DNA of 64,000 nucleotides from positions 297,854-361,853 of the forward strand of contig NZ_PVTV01000013.1 in assembly GCF_003003055.1 (NCBI RefSeq), written 5' to 3'. The stretch comes from Jezberella montanilacus (lineage in GTDB: Bacteria; Pseudomonadota; Gammaproteobacteria; Burkholderiales; Burkholderiaceae_B). The translations under genes and the position numbers were made by a program. Positions 37,634-45,838 of this stretch are shown in pieces (the stretch's first letter is position 1; each line of letters opens with the position of its first letter). The notes beneath the pieces are model-generated. The model saw nothing but the letters and a program-made list of their open reading frames with translations, was not told the DNA's origin and did no database searches.

Positions 37634-38825
37634 TTCACTGACCCGCGAAGCACAAGACCTGGCAGGCAAAAGCAACCGGGAATCGGCAGAACACACCATC
37701 ACTTGGCATGACAAGAAGCTGACGCACAACGAATCTGAAGTCGCCAGACAGATGCAGATTTGTAACGCCTGTCGCTATTGCGAGGGGTTTTGCGCTGTCT
37801 TCCCAGCGATGGCGAGACGGCTTGATTTCAAGAACAAAGCAGATCTCAATTATTTGGCTAATCTTTGTCACAATTGCGGCGCCTGTCTGCATGCGTGTCA
37901 ATACGCGCCGCCACACGAATTCGCCGTCAACATCCCACAGGCAATGGCGCGCGTGCGTCTTGAGACCTATACGGATTTTGCTTGGCCGGTCAGTTTCGGC
38001 AAGCTTTACAAAAACAATGGTGTCACGGTAGCGCTTGCAACGGCCTTCGGTCTAACCTTATTTTTAATCCTGACCATCTTAGCGAACGGCTCTTTGGTGA
38101 GCCCACCGGGCAATGGCGGTAACTTCTATTCGATTTTTCCGCACAACACACTGGCGCTGATGTTTGGCATCGTGTTCGGTTATGCAGTGCTTGCGCTAGG
38201 GATTGGCGTGGCTCGCTTCTGGAAAGAAATCACGCCGGGTCAGGCAAGCGCGGTCGCTGCGGGTGAAGCGCTGCACAACGTCTTGCAACTCAAATACCTC
38301 GACGGTGGTCATGGCGAAGGCTGTAATGACGAAGATGACAAATTTACCCTGCGCAGGCGTAATTATCATCATCTGACGTTCTACGGCTTTCTACTCTGTT
38401 TTGCAGCGACCTCGACCGCCACAATCTTTCATTATGTCCTCGGTTGGGAAGCGCCCTACTCCTACACCAGCCTACCGGTCATTTTAGGTACGCTGGGCGG
38501 CGTCGGTTTGCTGATCGGCCCGATAGGACTGATGCGCTTGAATATTCGGCGGGCACCCGCGCATGGCGACAAAGCCCAAAAGCCCATGGATCATGCCTTT
38601 ATCAGTTTGTTGATTTTGACCAGCGCTTCGGGATTAGGCTTGTTGATCTGGCGCGACTCAAGCGCGCTAGCGGTATTGCTCGCTCTGCATCTCGGCATCG
38701 TGATGGCGTTATTTTTGACTATGCCTTATGGCAAATTCGCTCACGGGATATTTCGCAGTGCTGCGCTACTCAAATGGTCGATTGAAAAGCGTCTGCCAAA
38801 TAAACTGGGGCTGGGGTCAGAGTAA
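37620..38825 (+). CDS. tcuB: Tricarballylate utilisation 4Fe-4S membrane protein TcuB
   Basis: A 401-residue electron-transfer protein. Two ferredoxin-like clusters lie in the N-terminal quarter ([15 protein letters not shown] and [16 protein letters not shown]), followed by about six membrane helices in the rest. TcuB reoxidises the TcuA flavin and feeds the respiratory chain. The usual third gene, tcuC (transporter), and the LysR regulator tcuR are not adjacent; the orphan Bug receptors in the window could serve uptake, but that is conjecture. Confidence 0.9.
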   Translation: MQSLDSLTREAQDLAGKSNRESAEHTITWHDKKLTHNESEVARQMQICNACRYCEGFCAVFPAMARRLDFKNKADLNYLANLCHNCGACLHACQYAPPHEFAVNIPQAMARVRLETYTDFAWPVSFGKLYKNNGVTVALATAFGLTLFLILTILANGSLVSPPGNGGNFYSIFPHNTLALMFGIVFGYAVLALGIGVARFWKEITPGQASAVAAGEALHNVLQLKYLDGGHGEGCNDEDDKFTLRRRNYHHLTFYGFLLCFAATSTATIFHYVLGWEAPYSYTSLPVILGTLGGVGLLIGPIGLMRLNIRRAPAHGDKAQKPMDHAFISLLILTSASGLGLLIWRDSSALAVLLALHLGIVMALFLTMPYGKFAHGIFRSAALLKWSIEKRLPNKLGLGSE

Positions 38826-38831
38826 AGGCAG

Positions 38832-39788
38832 TCAGCCCAGACCCACCATACGCTTTAACCCCAACCACTGTTGCGCAAAGAAGCCACGGCCGTAATCGCG
38901 GCCACCGGCTTCAGGCAACTGATCATGGATGCCAGTCGCTGGATAGTGATTGTCGAAATGTCCCGTACTGAACAGCACATCCCAAACGGGAAACAACACC
39001 GCAAAGTTGTTTCCCTTTGCGGGCCCGGCCGAAGACACGTCAAAAGCAATTGAATGGTGCTGCCGATGAAAGCGCGGGCTGACTAGCAAGCGCTCACCCA
39101 GGCGACCAAAACTCAGACGCACGTTCGAATGCGAAAAGCTTTCGACCAACTGGGTAAATACAACGATCATCACGAACTGTGCCGGTGGCACACCAATCGC
39201 CAAAGAGACAAAAACGATCACGGAGTCGTGCAAAACACTATCCAACAAATGATTGCGGTTATCGCTCCACATCGTCATTTGTCTCTGACTATGATGAACC
39301 GCATGTAATGCCCATAACCATTCAAAGCGATGCTGAGCGCGGTGATACAGGTACTCAACTAAATCGAAGGCGATCAAATAGATGATCAAGCTCATCCAGG
39401 GCCGATCAGTCACCCCAGGCCAGACTTCGTCCAGACTAAAGGGAGAAAATCCCATCACGTGCGCCCAACCCGCGGTCTCATCCCAAAGAGGCCGAATCAA
39501 GAAAAAAAGTACGATACGGAAAAGCGCCAAGCGGTGGATGAGCGTATAAACAATGTCGAGACGCACTTGCCCGCGATCAATCACAGGCTCGACTGGACGC
39601 CATCTCTGCAACGTCCCGAAAACAATTAATAAAAAGCCAATTTGCAAGAGACCAATCAGCAACCACATGGTCCAATCGTAGGCCTCTTCGATCACACTGC
39701 CCAGGCCAACGTTAAATAAAAATGGCTGCACCACTGCCTCAAAGAGCACCTGCTGCACCACGTCGAACCAATCCAGAACATTACTCAC
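38832..39788 (-). CDS. Sterol desaturase/fatty acid hydroxylase family membrane protein
   Basis: A 318-residue integral membrane protein with four or five helices. The eight-histidine di-iron pattern typical of the family is visible: YHRAQHRFEWLWALHAVHHS and later SPRFHRQHHS. Members hydroxylate or desaturate lipids, including hopanoids and sphingolipid-like molecules; the substrate is unknown. Its start overlaps the deacetylase stop by 8 bases. Third gene of a tight envelope-type operon, convergent with tcuB (6-base gap). Confidence 0.88.
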   Translation of the reverse strand: MSNVLDWFDVVQQVLFEAVVQPFLFNVGLGSVIEEAYDWTMWLLIGLLQIGFLLIVFGTLQRWRPVEPVIDRGQVRLDIVYTLIHRLALFRIVLFFLIRPLWDETAGWAHVMGFSPFSLDEVWPGVTDRPWMSLIIYLIAFDLVEYLYHRAQHRFEWLWALHAVHHSQRQMTMWSDNRNHLLDSVLHDSVIVFVSLAIGVPPAQFVMIVVFTQLVESFSHSNVRLSFGRLGERLLVSPRFHRQHHSIAFDVSSAGPAKGNNFAVLFPVWDVLFSTGHFDNHYPATGIHDQLPEAGGRDYGRGFFAQQWLGLKRMVGLG

Positions 39789-40611
39789 TGCTGGTCCCCT
39801 TCAGACGCATAAGACCCCGATACTCAGGGTGCTGATCAAGCGTTGCAAAACAGAAGCCTTTGTCCTTCAAACCTGCAATCAGCGGCTCGAAAACTGCCGG
39901 AGCCCACGGATCTTTTCTTGACCAAATGCCCAGATGAACCAAAATAATTTCGCCTGGCTTGACTGTATGCAAAGCCCTATCTAATAAGGCGCTATTAGGA
40001 TATTTCTCGCTTGGCAACTCGTCGCCCATGAACCCTGCCGGCGTCCAAGGCACATGGGTATAGCCACAAGTCTTTGCAGCAGCCAACAATGCAGGCGAGG
40101 TTTTACCTCCGGCAGACCGAAATATTGGCACCATCTTTTTACCTGTCATTTGCTCGAACCGATCACGCGATCGATCCAGTTCTTGACAGTATTCATCACC
40201 ACTGATGATTTTGACTTTATTGGCATCAGGCCCCGCACTGGGTTTGACACGAAACGTGCCGTCAGGCAAGTCGGCCTGCCAATACACATGATCGAAGGTA
40301 TGCGAACCAAACACGTGCCCTTGATCCGCCAATTGCTTCCACCACGGGGCCCAGACATCATCCATGCTTGAGCCACCTGTTTTAGTGCGCTCGTTTGCTA
40401 GAAAAAAAGTTGCCTTGACGTTCTGTCGATTGAGCACATCGATCATTTGGGTCGCTACCCCCATGTGCCCCGTATCTATCGTTAAATAGACAGGCTTGTC
40501 ACAGGCTTGATTGGCTTGGTCATGCGTCTCATTTTGTGCAATCGAGGCAACATGGCCTGCCATCAAAACAAGCAACCCTATGGACGCTGCCGCGTTACGA
40601 CCGGCTCGCAT
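39781..40611 (-). CDS. Exported polysaccharide deacetylase family protein (NodB fold)
   Basis: A 276-residue protein with an N-terminal hydrophobic export segment (about residues 8-25). The NodB core shows VYLTIDTGHMGVATQMIDV, KATFFLANERT, the metal-binding HxxxH in FGSHTFDHVYW, and FRSAGGKTSPALLAAA. The usual TFDDGP start motif reads TIDTGH, so the second Asp (a metal ligand in classic enzymes) is Thr. This variant recurs in some proteobacterial groups, and activity may differ. Overlaps the beta-propeller gene by 17 bases. Confidence 0.85.
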   Translation of the reverse strand: MRAGRNAAASIGLLVLMAGHVASIAQNETHDQANQACDKPVYLTIDTGHMGVATQMIDVLNRQNVKATFFLANERTKTGGSSMDDVWAPWWKQLADQGHVFGSHTFDHVYWQADLPDGTFRVKPSAGPDANKVKIISGDEYCQELDRSRDRFEQMTGKKMVPIFRSAGGKTSPALLAAAKTCGYTHVPWTPAGFMGDELPSEKYPNSALLDRALHTVKPGEIILVHLGIWSRKDPWAPAVFEPLIAGLKDKGFCFATLDQHPEYRGLMRLKGTSSE

Positions 40612-41590
40612 AATTCAGTGTCCAGACACCATGGGGGGATTTGCCCACTGCCACTGTCTTGACCACCACTTTCTTTTCAAGATCGATCACGGCAAGCTTG
40701 CCAGCCCAGCGTGCGGTGACAAGCAGGGTTTTACCGTCAGCCAGCACTTCCATGCAATCGGGCCCGGCAGGCGTTTTATAGGTATCCACGACTGTCATGG
40801 TCTGCAAATCGATACGACTAATGGTATTAGCCGAGCGATTACTGACAAATAAATGGCGTTTATCGCCTTGCGACCGAAAGGCGTGAGCGCCGTCGCCAGT
40901 TTGAATGGTTTTGACCAACTTGGCGGGACCGTTCGACACGTCATAAACCTGCACGCCTGTGCCACCCGTCAAGGCAACTAGGATATTTTTATCATCTGAT
41001 GTCAGAAAAATATCTGCAGGTGTTTTACCAACAGGCACGACCCACAAGGGTTTCTGGGTTGCTAGATCCACGGCCATTAATTCGTCGCTATCTTGCAAAG
41101 AAGCGTAAACAACAGTGCTTGTCGTGTTGATCGCAAGATGGCTCGGTGTTTTACCGGTTGGAATACGTTTGGCCAAGACAGGTTCGAATCCGCTGCCTTT
41201 TGCTTGCCATTTGTAAATATCCACATGATTCAGACGGTTAGCTGCGGTCACAAACCATTTCATATCTGGCGAAAATCGCAGGTGATAGGGATCAACCATA
41301 TCCGCAAGGGTGCGCTGGATATCACCGGTCTTCGGATCAATAAAGGTAATCGTGTTGCCTGTCGCATTGGCGACCAGGGCAGACTTACCATCTGGTGTCA
41401 TATAAATGTGGTGAGGCTCTTTACCGACAGGAACTCGTTTGATCTCTGTATAGGTGACCGGGTCAATGATGCTCACGCTTGCGCTTAGCGAATTCAAGAC
41501 CAAAATGGGAGGCGCTGCCCATGTCAGCGCAGACGACAAAAGACTCGCCAAAACGAGACCTGCACGAAGAATCCAGCGACTATTAAACAT
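40595..41590 (-). CDS. Exported YVTN/YncE-like beta-propeller protein
   Basis: A 331-residue protein with a Sec signal (cleavage near TWAAPP). It holds about seven 40-residue blades of the YVTN type, each with a G-x-x-P-H/A-x-hydrophobic strand (VGKEPHHIYMTPDGKSALVA, TGKTPSHLAINTTSTVVYAS, VGKTPADIFLTSDDKNILVA, VGKSPHGVWTLNYAS). It is probably a periplasmic scaffold or binding protein. First gene of the operon with the deacetylase and membrane hydroxylase; no catalytic residues are evident. Confidence 0.85.
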   Translation of the reverse strand: MFNSRWILRAGLVLASLLSSALTWAAPPILVLNSLSASVSIIDPVTYTEIKRVPVGKEPHHIYMTPDGKSALVANATGNTITFIDPKTGDIQRTLADMVDPYHLRFSPDMKWFVTAANRLNHVDIYKWQAKGSGFEPVLAKRIPTGKTPSHLAINTTSTVVYASLQDSDELMAVDLATQKPLWVVPVGKTPADIFLTSDDKNILVALTGGTGVQVYDVSNGPAKLVKTIQTGDGAHAFRSQGDKRHLFVSNRSANTISRIDLQTMTVVDTYKTPAGPDCMEVLADGKTLLVTARWAGKLAVIDLEKKVVVKTVAVGKSPHGVWTLNYASRS

Positions 41591-41674
41591 TTACATCCTG
41601 ATAAAAAACCTTACATACATTTTCTCACAAAGCCCTTGGACATTGTTTATTTGCCTAGTATTGTTCCCAATCTG

Positions 41675-41685
41675 GTGAATTTCAC
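41675..41685. promoter_or_regulatory. Palindrome in the lrp-type regulator promoter region
   Basis: GTGAATTTCAC is an 11-base inverted repeat beside a TAAAAT (-10-like) at 41686-41691, 40 bases ahead of the regulator start. It may be an autoregulatory site. Confidence 0.35.
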
Positions 41686-41724
41686 TAAAATATTCACTTA
41701 GTTCAAGTTTTTATGAGGGCTCTC

Positions 41725-42198
41725 ATGGTGATGCGCGAACTAGACCGAATTGATCTCAAGATTCTGGACGTCCTTCAGCGCGACGGCAGGATATCAATCA
41801 CGGATTTGGCTGACAAGGTCAGTTTATCTGCGACCCCCTGTTCCGAGCGAGTGAAACGCATGGAGCGCGAAGGTGTGATAACTGGCTATTACGCTCGGGT
41901 AAATCCCGCGGCTCTGGGCAAAAACTTGCTGGTTTTTCTCGAAATCAAGCTATCTGCCAAATCAGGCGAAGTGTTCGACAAGGTCAAAGAGGAACTGCTT
42001 TACGTGCCGGAAGTGATGGAATGTCATCTGGTGTCGGGTGACTTCGATTACCTGGTCAAAGCCAGATTGCCAGAGATGAATAAGTATAGACAACTGCTCG
42101 GTGAGATTCTCAAACGCCTGCCTGCTTCGGCTGAATCACGCAGTTATGTTGTGATGGAAGAGATTAAAGAAACGCTCTACTTACCGGTTGATCGTTAA
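41725..42198 (+). CDS. Lrp/AsnC family transcriptional regulator
   Basis: A 157-residue regulator with an N-terminal helix-turn-helix (LDRIDLKILDVLQRDGRIS, LSATPCSERVKRMEREGVI) and a C-terminal RAM/ligand-binding domain (FDKVKEELLYVPEVMECHL, SGDFDYLVKARL). ATG 41725 is favoured because GAGG precedes it by 6 bases; ATG 41713 and 41731 are in frame. It is followed by the transaminase gene after 126 bases, which contain a 14-base palindrome, so it probably controls amino-acid catabolism locally. Confidence 0.93.
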   Translation: MVMRELDRIDLKILDVLQRDGRISITDLADKVSLSATPCSERVKRMEREGVITGYYARVNPAALGKNLLVFLEIKLSAKSGEVFDKVKEELLYVPEVMECHLVSGDFDYLVKARLPEMNKYRQLLGEILKRLPASAESRSYVVMEEIKETLYLPVDR

Positions 42199-42243
42199 GA
42201 TTCAGGTGCAAAGCCGAGCCATCTGTATTACAGTAAGCAATAT

Positions 42244-42257
42244 TAGGAAATTTCCTA
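42244..42257. promoter_or_regulatory. 14-base perfect palindrome upstream of the transaminase, Lrp-type operator candidate
   Basis: TAGGAAATTTCCTA is a perfect inverted repeat with the A/T-rich centre and CTA/TAG-like ends seen in Lrp/AsnC sites. It lies 68 bases ahead of the transaminase start and right after the Lrp-type gene. Confidence 0.55.
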
Positions 42258-42324
42258 CCTTTAACAACGGGTTACGACAGTTTTGTAGCCAATACTCCGG
42301 TATGAACACCGCAACGAGGTTCGC

Positions 42325-43671
42325 ATGAACGCAATTACAGAGCACATGAGTCTGTCCACTGAATTGGATATGTCCAACTATTGGATGCCTTTCACGGCCA
42401 ATCGTCAGTACAAAGCCCAACCGCGCTTACTCAAAGGCGCGAAAGGTATGTACTACACGACAGCGGACGATCGCAAAGTGATTGATGCGAGTGCGGGACT
42501 CTGGTGCGTGAACGCTGGCCATGGCCGCGATGAAATTATTGAAGCCGTACATAAGCAAATGATGGAAATGGACTACGCGCCCTCCTTCCAGATGGGGCAC
42601 CCCATCGCGTTCGAAGCAGCAAGCAAAGTGGCGGCTGTGATGCCTGCAGGCCTTGACCGTATCTTCTTTGCGAACTCCGGCTCTGAAGCCGTTGATACTG
42701 CCCTGAAGATTGCCCTGGCATATCACCGCGCGCGAGGCGAGGGCACTCGCACCCGGTTGATCGGTCGCGAGCGTGGCTACAACGGCGTTGGCTTTGGCGG
42801 TATCTCAGTGGGTGGCATTCCCGCCAACCGCAAGGCCTTTTCTGCCAATCTGATCCCGGGCGTTGATCACCTGCCACATACACTCAATCTTGAACATGCA
42901 GCTTTCAGCAAAGGTCAGCCAGCGTGGGGTGAGCATTTAGCCGACGAGCTCGAGCGCATCGTTGCTTTGCATGATGCCTCCAACATTGCAGCGGTTATTG
43001 TTGAGCCAGTTGCCGGTTCCACCGGCGTGCTGATCCCACCACAGGGTTATCTGCAGAAGTTGCGCGATATTTGTACCAAGCACGGCATTCTGTTGATCTT
43101 TGATGAAGTGATCACAGGTTTTGGTCGCCTCGGCGCAGCGACGGCCAGCGAATTGTTTGGCGTGACGCCCGACCTCATTACCCTTGCCAAGGCGATTAAC
43201 AACGCATCGATCCCGATGTCTGCCGTTGCCGCCTCGCAAAAGATTCACGATACCGTCATCAACAGCGGCGCCGCCAATTCAATCGAACTCTTTCACGGCT
43301 ACACCTACTCTGCTCATCCCGCCGCGGCAGCAGCGTGTATCGCGACACAAGACATTTACCAGCGCGAAGGTTTGTTTGGCCGCGCCGCTTTGCTGGCTCC
43401 GAAATTTGAAGCAGCGATTCACAGCTTGCGTGGTGAGCCTTTCGTCAAAGATATCCGTAACCTTGGTCTCATGGGTGCGGTTGAACTCGACTCGCGTGAG
43501 GGTGCACCAGGTGCTCGCGCCTACGAGGCTTTCTTGAAGTGTTTCGAGAACGGTGTTCTGCCTAGATTTACAGGCGATATTCTGGCCTTCTCGCCACCAT
43601 TGATCGTCAGCGAAGCGCAGATCGACGAGATCTTCTCAACTGTCAGAATGGCCTTGCGCAGCATCAAATAA
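42325..43671 (+). CDS. Beta-alanine:pyruvate (omega-amino acid) transaminase
   Basis: A 448-residue class III aminotransferase. It has FFANSGSEAVDTALKIALAY (PLP phosphate cup), IVEPVAGSTGVLIPP, the Asp in LLIFDEVITGFGRLG, and the PLP lysine in ITLAKAINNASIP. The N terminus MSNYWMPFTANRQYKAQPR is characteristic of the beta-alanine:pyruvate group. It would convert beta-alanine to malonate semialdehyde. A rho-independent terminator follows at 43698. No malonate semialdehyde dehydrogenase is adjacent. Confidence 0.92.
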   Translation: MNAITEHMSLSTELDMSNYWMPFTANRQYKAQPRLLKGAKGMYYTTADDRKVIDASAGLWCVNAGHGRDEIIEAVHKQMMEMDYAPSFQMGHPIAFEAASKVAAVMPAGLDRIFFANSGSEAVDTALKIALAYHRARGEGTRTRLIGRERGYNGVGFGGISVGGIPANRKAFSANLIPGVDHLPHTLNLEHAAFSKGQPAWGEHLADELERIVALHDASNIAAVIVEPVAGSTGVLIPPQGYLQKLRDICTKHGILLIFDEVITGFGRLGAATASELFGVTPDLITLAKAINNASIPMSAVAASQKIHDTVINSGAANSIELFHGYTYSAHPAAAAACIATQDIYQREGLFGRAALLAPKFEAAIHSLRGEPFVKDIRNLGLMGAVELDSREGAPGARAYEAFLKCFENGVLPRFTGDILAFSPPLIVSEAQIDEIFSTVRMALRSIK

Positions 43672-43697
43672 TTTATAGCGCATCAGTCAGATAGCTG

Positions 43698-43726
43698 TGC
43701 CCGGCCAGGCTGGTCGGGCATTTTTT
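43698..43726 (+). terminator. Rho-independent terminator after the transaminase gene
   Basis: TGCCCGGCCAG and CTGGTCGGGCA pair as a 11-base stem with one G-U and almost no loop, followed directly by TTTTTT. Placed 27 bases after the transaminase stop. Confidence 0.85.
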
Positions 43727-43739
43727 CTCGTGACGAGCT

Positions 43740-44741
43740 TTAGCTCTCGGACTGAATGTTGGCGTCTCGTGCCACCTTGGTCCACAGCTCAATGTCGCGC
43801 TGCACGAGTTGTTTAAACTCTGCTGGACCCGCTGCTTGAGCGACCAAACCAAAGGATGCCAACATTGAGAGGCTATCTGCTTGAGCGAGTATCTTTCTAA
43901 ATTCATCGCTCAACCGACCAACAATCTCTGCCGGCAATCTGGTCGGGCCAAAAATGCCGTACCAACTATCCGCAATAAACTTGATCCCCTGCTCATCAAA
44001 AGTTGATATGTCTGGCAAAGCAGGCGAGCGTCTGGTGCCCGCGGCCGCCAAGGCGATGATCTTGCCGGCTTTTACCTGAGGTGGCGATGCACCTCCATCC
44101 CCAAAAGCAACCACAATCTGGCCACCAACTAGATCATTAATCATGGGCGCTACGCCTTTGTACGGTACGTGCTGCATGTCAAGCTTAGCGATTTTCTTGA
44201 GATATTCACCGGCAAAATGACCACCTGAGCCGTTACCCCACGATCCGAAGCTATAGACACCAGGATGCGCTCGCACAACCTCAATGAACTCAGCAACCGT
44301 CCGCGCCGGGAAGCTCGGATGCACCAGCAGGAAATTAGGTGAATATCCCAGCAGACTAATCGCCGTGAAATCCCCAATCGGATCATAAGTTTGTTTAACG
44401 CCCATCGCGACGGGCAACGCGTGCGTGCCCGTGATGCCAACAGAAATTGTGTAGCCATCAGCCGGGGCTGCAGCACACGCCTGTGAGCCAATCATGCCGC
44501 CTGCCCCCGATCGATTATCAACAATCACAGATTGATTTAAAGCGACCGATAGCTGTTTAGCCAGGAAACGTCCGATCAGATCCGTCCCGCCCCCGGGCGG
44601 AAACGGCACGATCAGTTTGATGGGTTTATTTGGATAATCTGCCTGTGCCGCGTGGACCGACCTACCAGCAAAGGTCGTTAAGCTTGAACCGATTGTTGCC
44701 GCTCCTGCCAGGCCAATTAAATCTCTTCTATTTTTATCCAT
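43740..44741 (-). CDS. Bug/TctC family periplasmic receptor
   Basis: A 333-residue receptor. The N terminus MDKNRRDLIGLAGAA has a twin-arginine type signal, unlike the Sec-type signal of its neighbour. The body shows IKLIVPFPPGGGTDLIGRFL, VDNRSGAGGMIGS and APADGYTISVG. The ligand is unknown. It lies 28 bases behind another Bug gene in the same direction, and both diverge from a gamma-glutamyltransferase family gene. Confidence 0.9.
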   Translation of the reverse strand: MDKNRRDLIGLAGAATIGSSLTTFAGRSVHAAQADYPNKPIKLIVPFPPGGGTDLIGRFLAKQLSVALNQSVIVDNRSGAGGMIGSQACAAAPADGYTISVGITGTHALPVAMGVKQTYDPIGDFTAISLLGYSPNFLLVHPSFPARTVAEFIEVVRAHPGVYSFGSWGNGSGGHFAGEYLKKIAKLDMQHVPYKGVAPMINDLVGGQIVVAFGDGGASPPQVKAGKIIALAAAGTRRSPALPDISTFDEQGIKFIADSWYGIFGPTRLPAEIVGRLSDEFRKILAQADSLSMLASFGLVAQAAGPAEFKQLVQRDIELWTKVARDANIQSES

Positions 44742-44769
44742 GATTTATTGTCTCCGCTACAGCAATTCA

Positions 44770-45747
44770 TTATTCGATTTTTATATTTGCCGCCTTAATC
44801 ACTTTAGACCAACGGTCAGTTTCTTTTTGAATCATGGCACCAAACGCTTCTGGCGTGCCGTAAACCAGATCAACGCCCTGATCGCTTAACTTGGCCGCAG
44901 TCGCCTTATCAGACAAGACGGCATTCAATTCTTTGTTGAGGCGCTTAACAATCTCTGGGTCCATTTTGGCAGGTCCGACGAAGCCATACCAAGTCCCCAC
45001 GTCGTAGCCTGGTAAACCTGCCTCAGCGATAGTAGGTATCTCTGGCGCCACTTGCGAGCGTTTGGCCGTCGTTACCCCCAAAGCACGTAGTTTGCCTGTC
45101 GCAATCAACGGCAACATGGTTGGCAGGTTAGGAAACATCATCGTGACTGTGCCCGACATCACGTCAGGGATAGCCACACTCGTCCCTTTATAGGGAATAT
45201 GATTGAGCTCGACACCCGCTTCCTTCATAAAAACTTCAGCGGCCAAATGCACGGAACTACCGTACCCAGATGAGGCCACATCGAGCTTACCTGGATGCGC
45301 TTTTGCATAAGCGATCAGCTCTTTGAGGTCTTTGAACGGCGAATTACCCGCGATCACTAAAACATTCGGAGCTGTCAACACCTGGCCGATAGACGTGAAA
45401 TCGTTGATTGGGTCGTATTTAGCGGATGGGTATAGCGAAGGATTGACCGCATGCCCGACTGAAGTAAAAAATAAGGTATAGCCATCGGAGGCGGATCTGA
45501 GCACTGATTCGGTCGCTACCCCGCCATTTGCACCGGGCTTATTTTCAACAACGATGGGCTGACCGAGCCGCTCGCTCATGCCTTGCGACACGATCCGCGC
45601 CACCGTGTCGGTTGTGCCACCTGGTGTAAAACCAACAACAACCCGTATTGGCTTTTCGGGGTAGGCCGCCAACGTATATCCAGGTGCCAGTCCACACGCG
45701 AAAAGTAAAAAAGTCCCTGCCAATCGAGCAAATAAGGTGATTTTCAA
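44770..45747 (-). CDS. Bug/TctC family periplasmic receptor
   Basis: A 325-residue receptor with a Sec signal peptide ending near TLAAYPEKP. Family motifs are IRVVVGFTPGGTTDTVARIV, VVENKPGANGGVATE and YGSSVHLAAEVFMKEAG. It pairs with the downstream Bug gene, and the two proteins are clearly diverged rather than a recent duplication. Divergent from the gamma-glutamyltransferase family gene across 91 bases, so shared regulation and a gamma-glutamyl-type substrate are possible. Confidence 0.9.
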   Translation of the reverse strand: MKITLFARLAGTFLLFACGLAPGYTLAAYPEKPIRVVVGFTPGGTTDTVARIVSQGMSERLGQPIVVENKPGANGGVATESVLRSASDGYTLFFTSVGHAVNPSLYPSAKYDPINDFTSIGQVLTAPNVLVIAGNSPFKDLKELIAYAKAHPGKLDVASSGYGSSVHLAAEVFMKEAGVELNHIPYKGTSVAIPDVMSGTVTMMFPNLPTMLPLIATGKLRALGVTTAKRSQVAPEIPTIAEAGLPGYDVGTWYGFVGPAKMDPEIVKRLNKELNAVLSDKATAAKLSDQGVDLVYGTPEAFGAMIQKETDRWSKVIKAANIKIE

Positions 45748-45838
45748 GACGTATGGCTCCTTGTGTCAACCGCAATCACTGCCGCAAAGTGTAACTGCCT
45801 GTTAAAGTCATGCGAACACATATTTGGAGGATCCTTTC

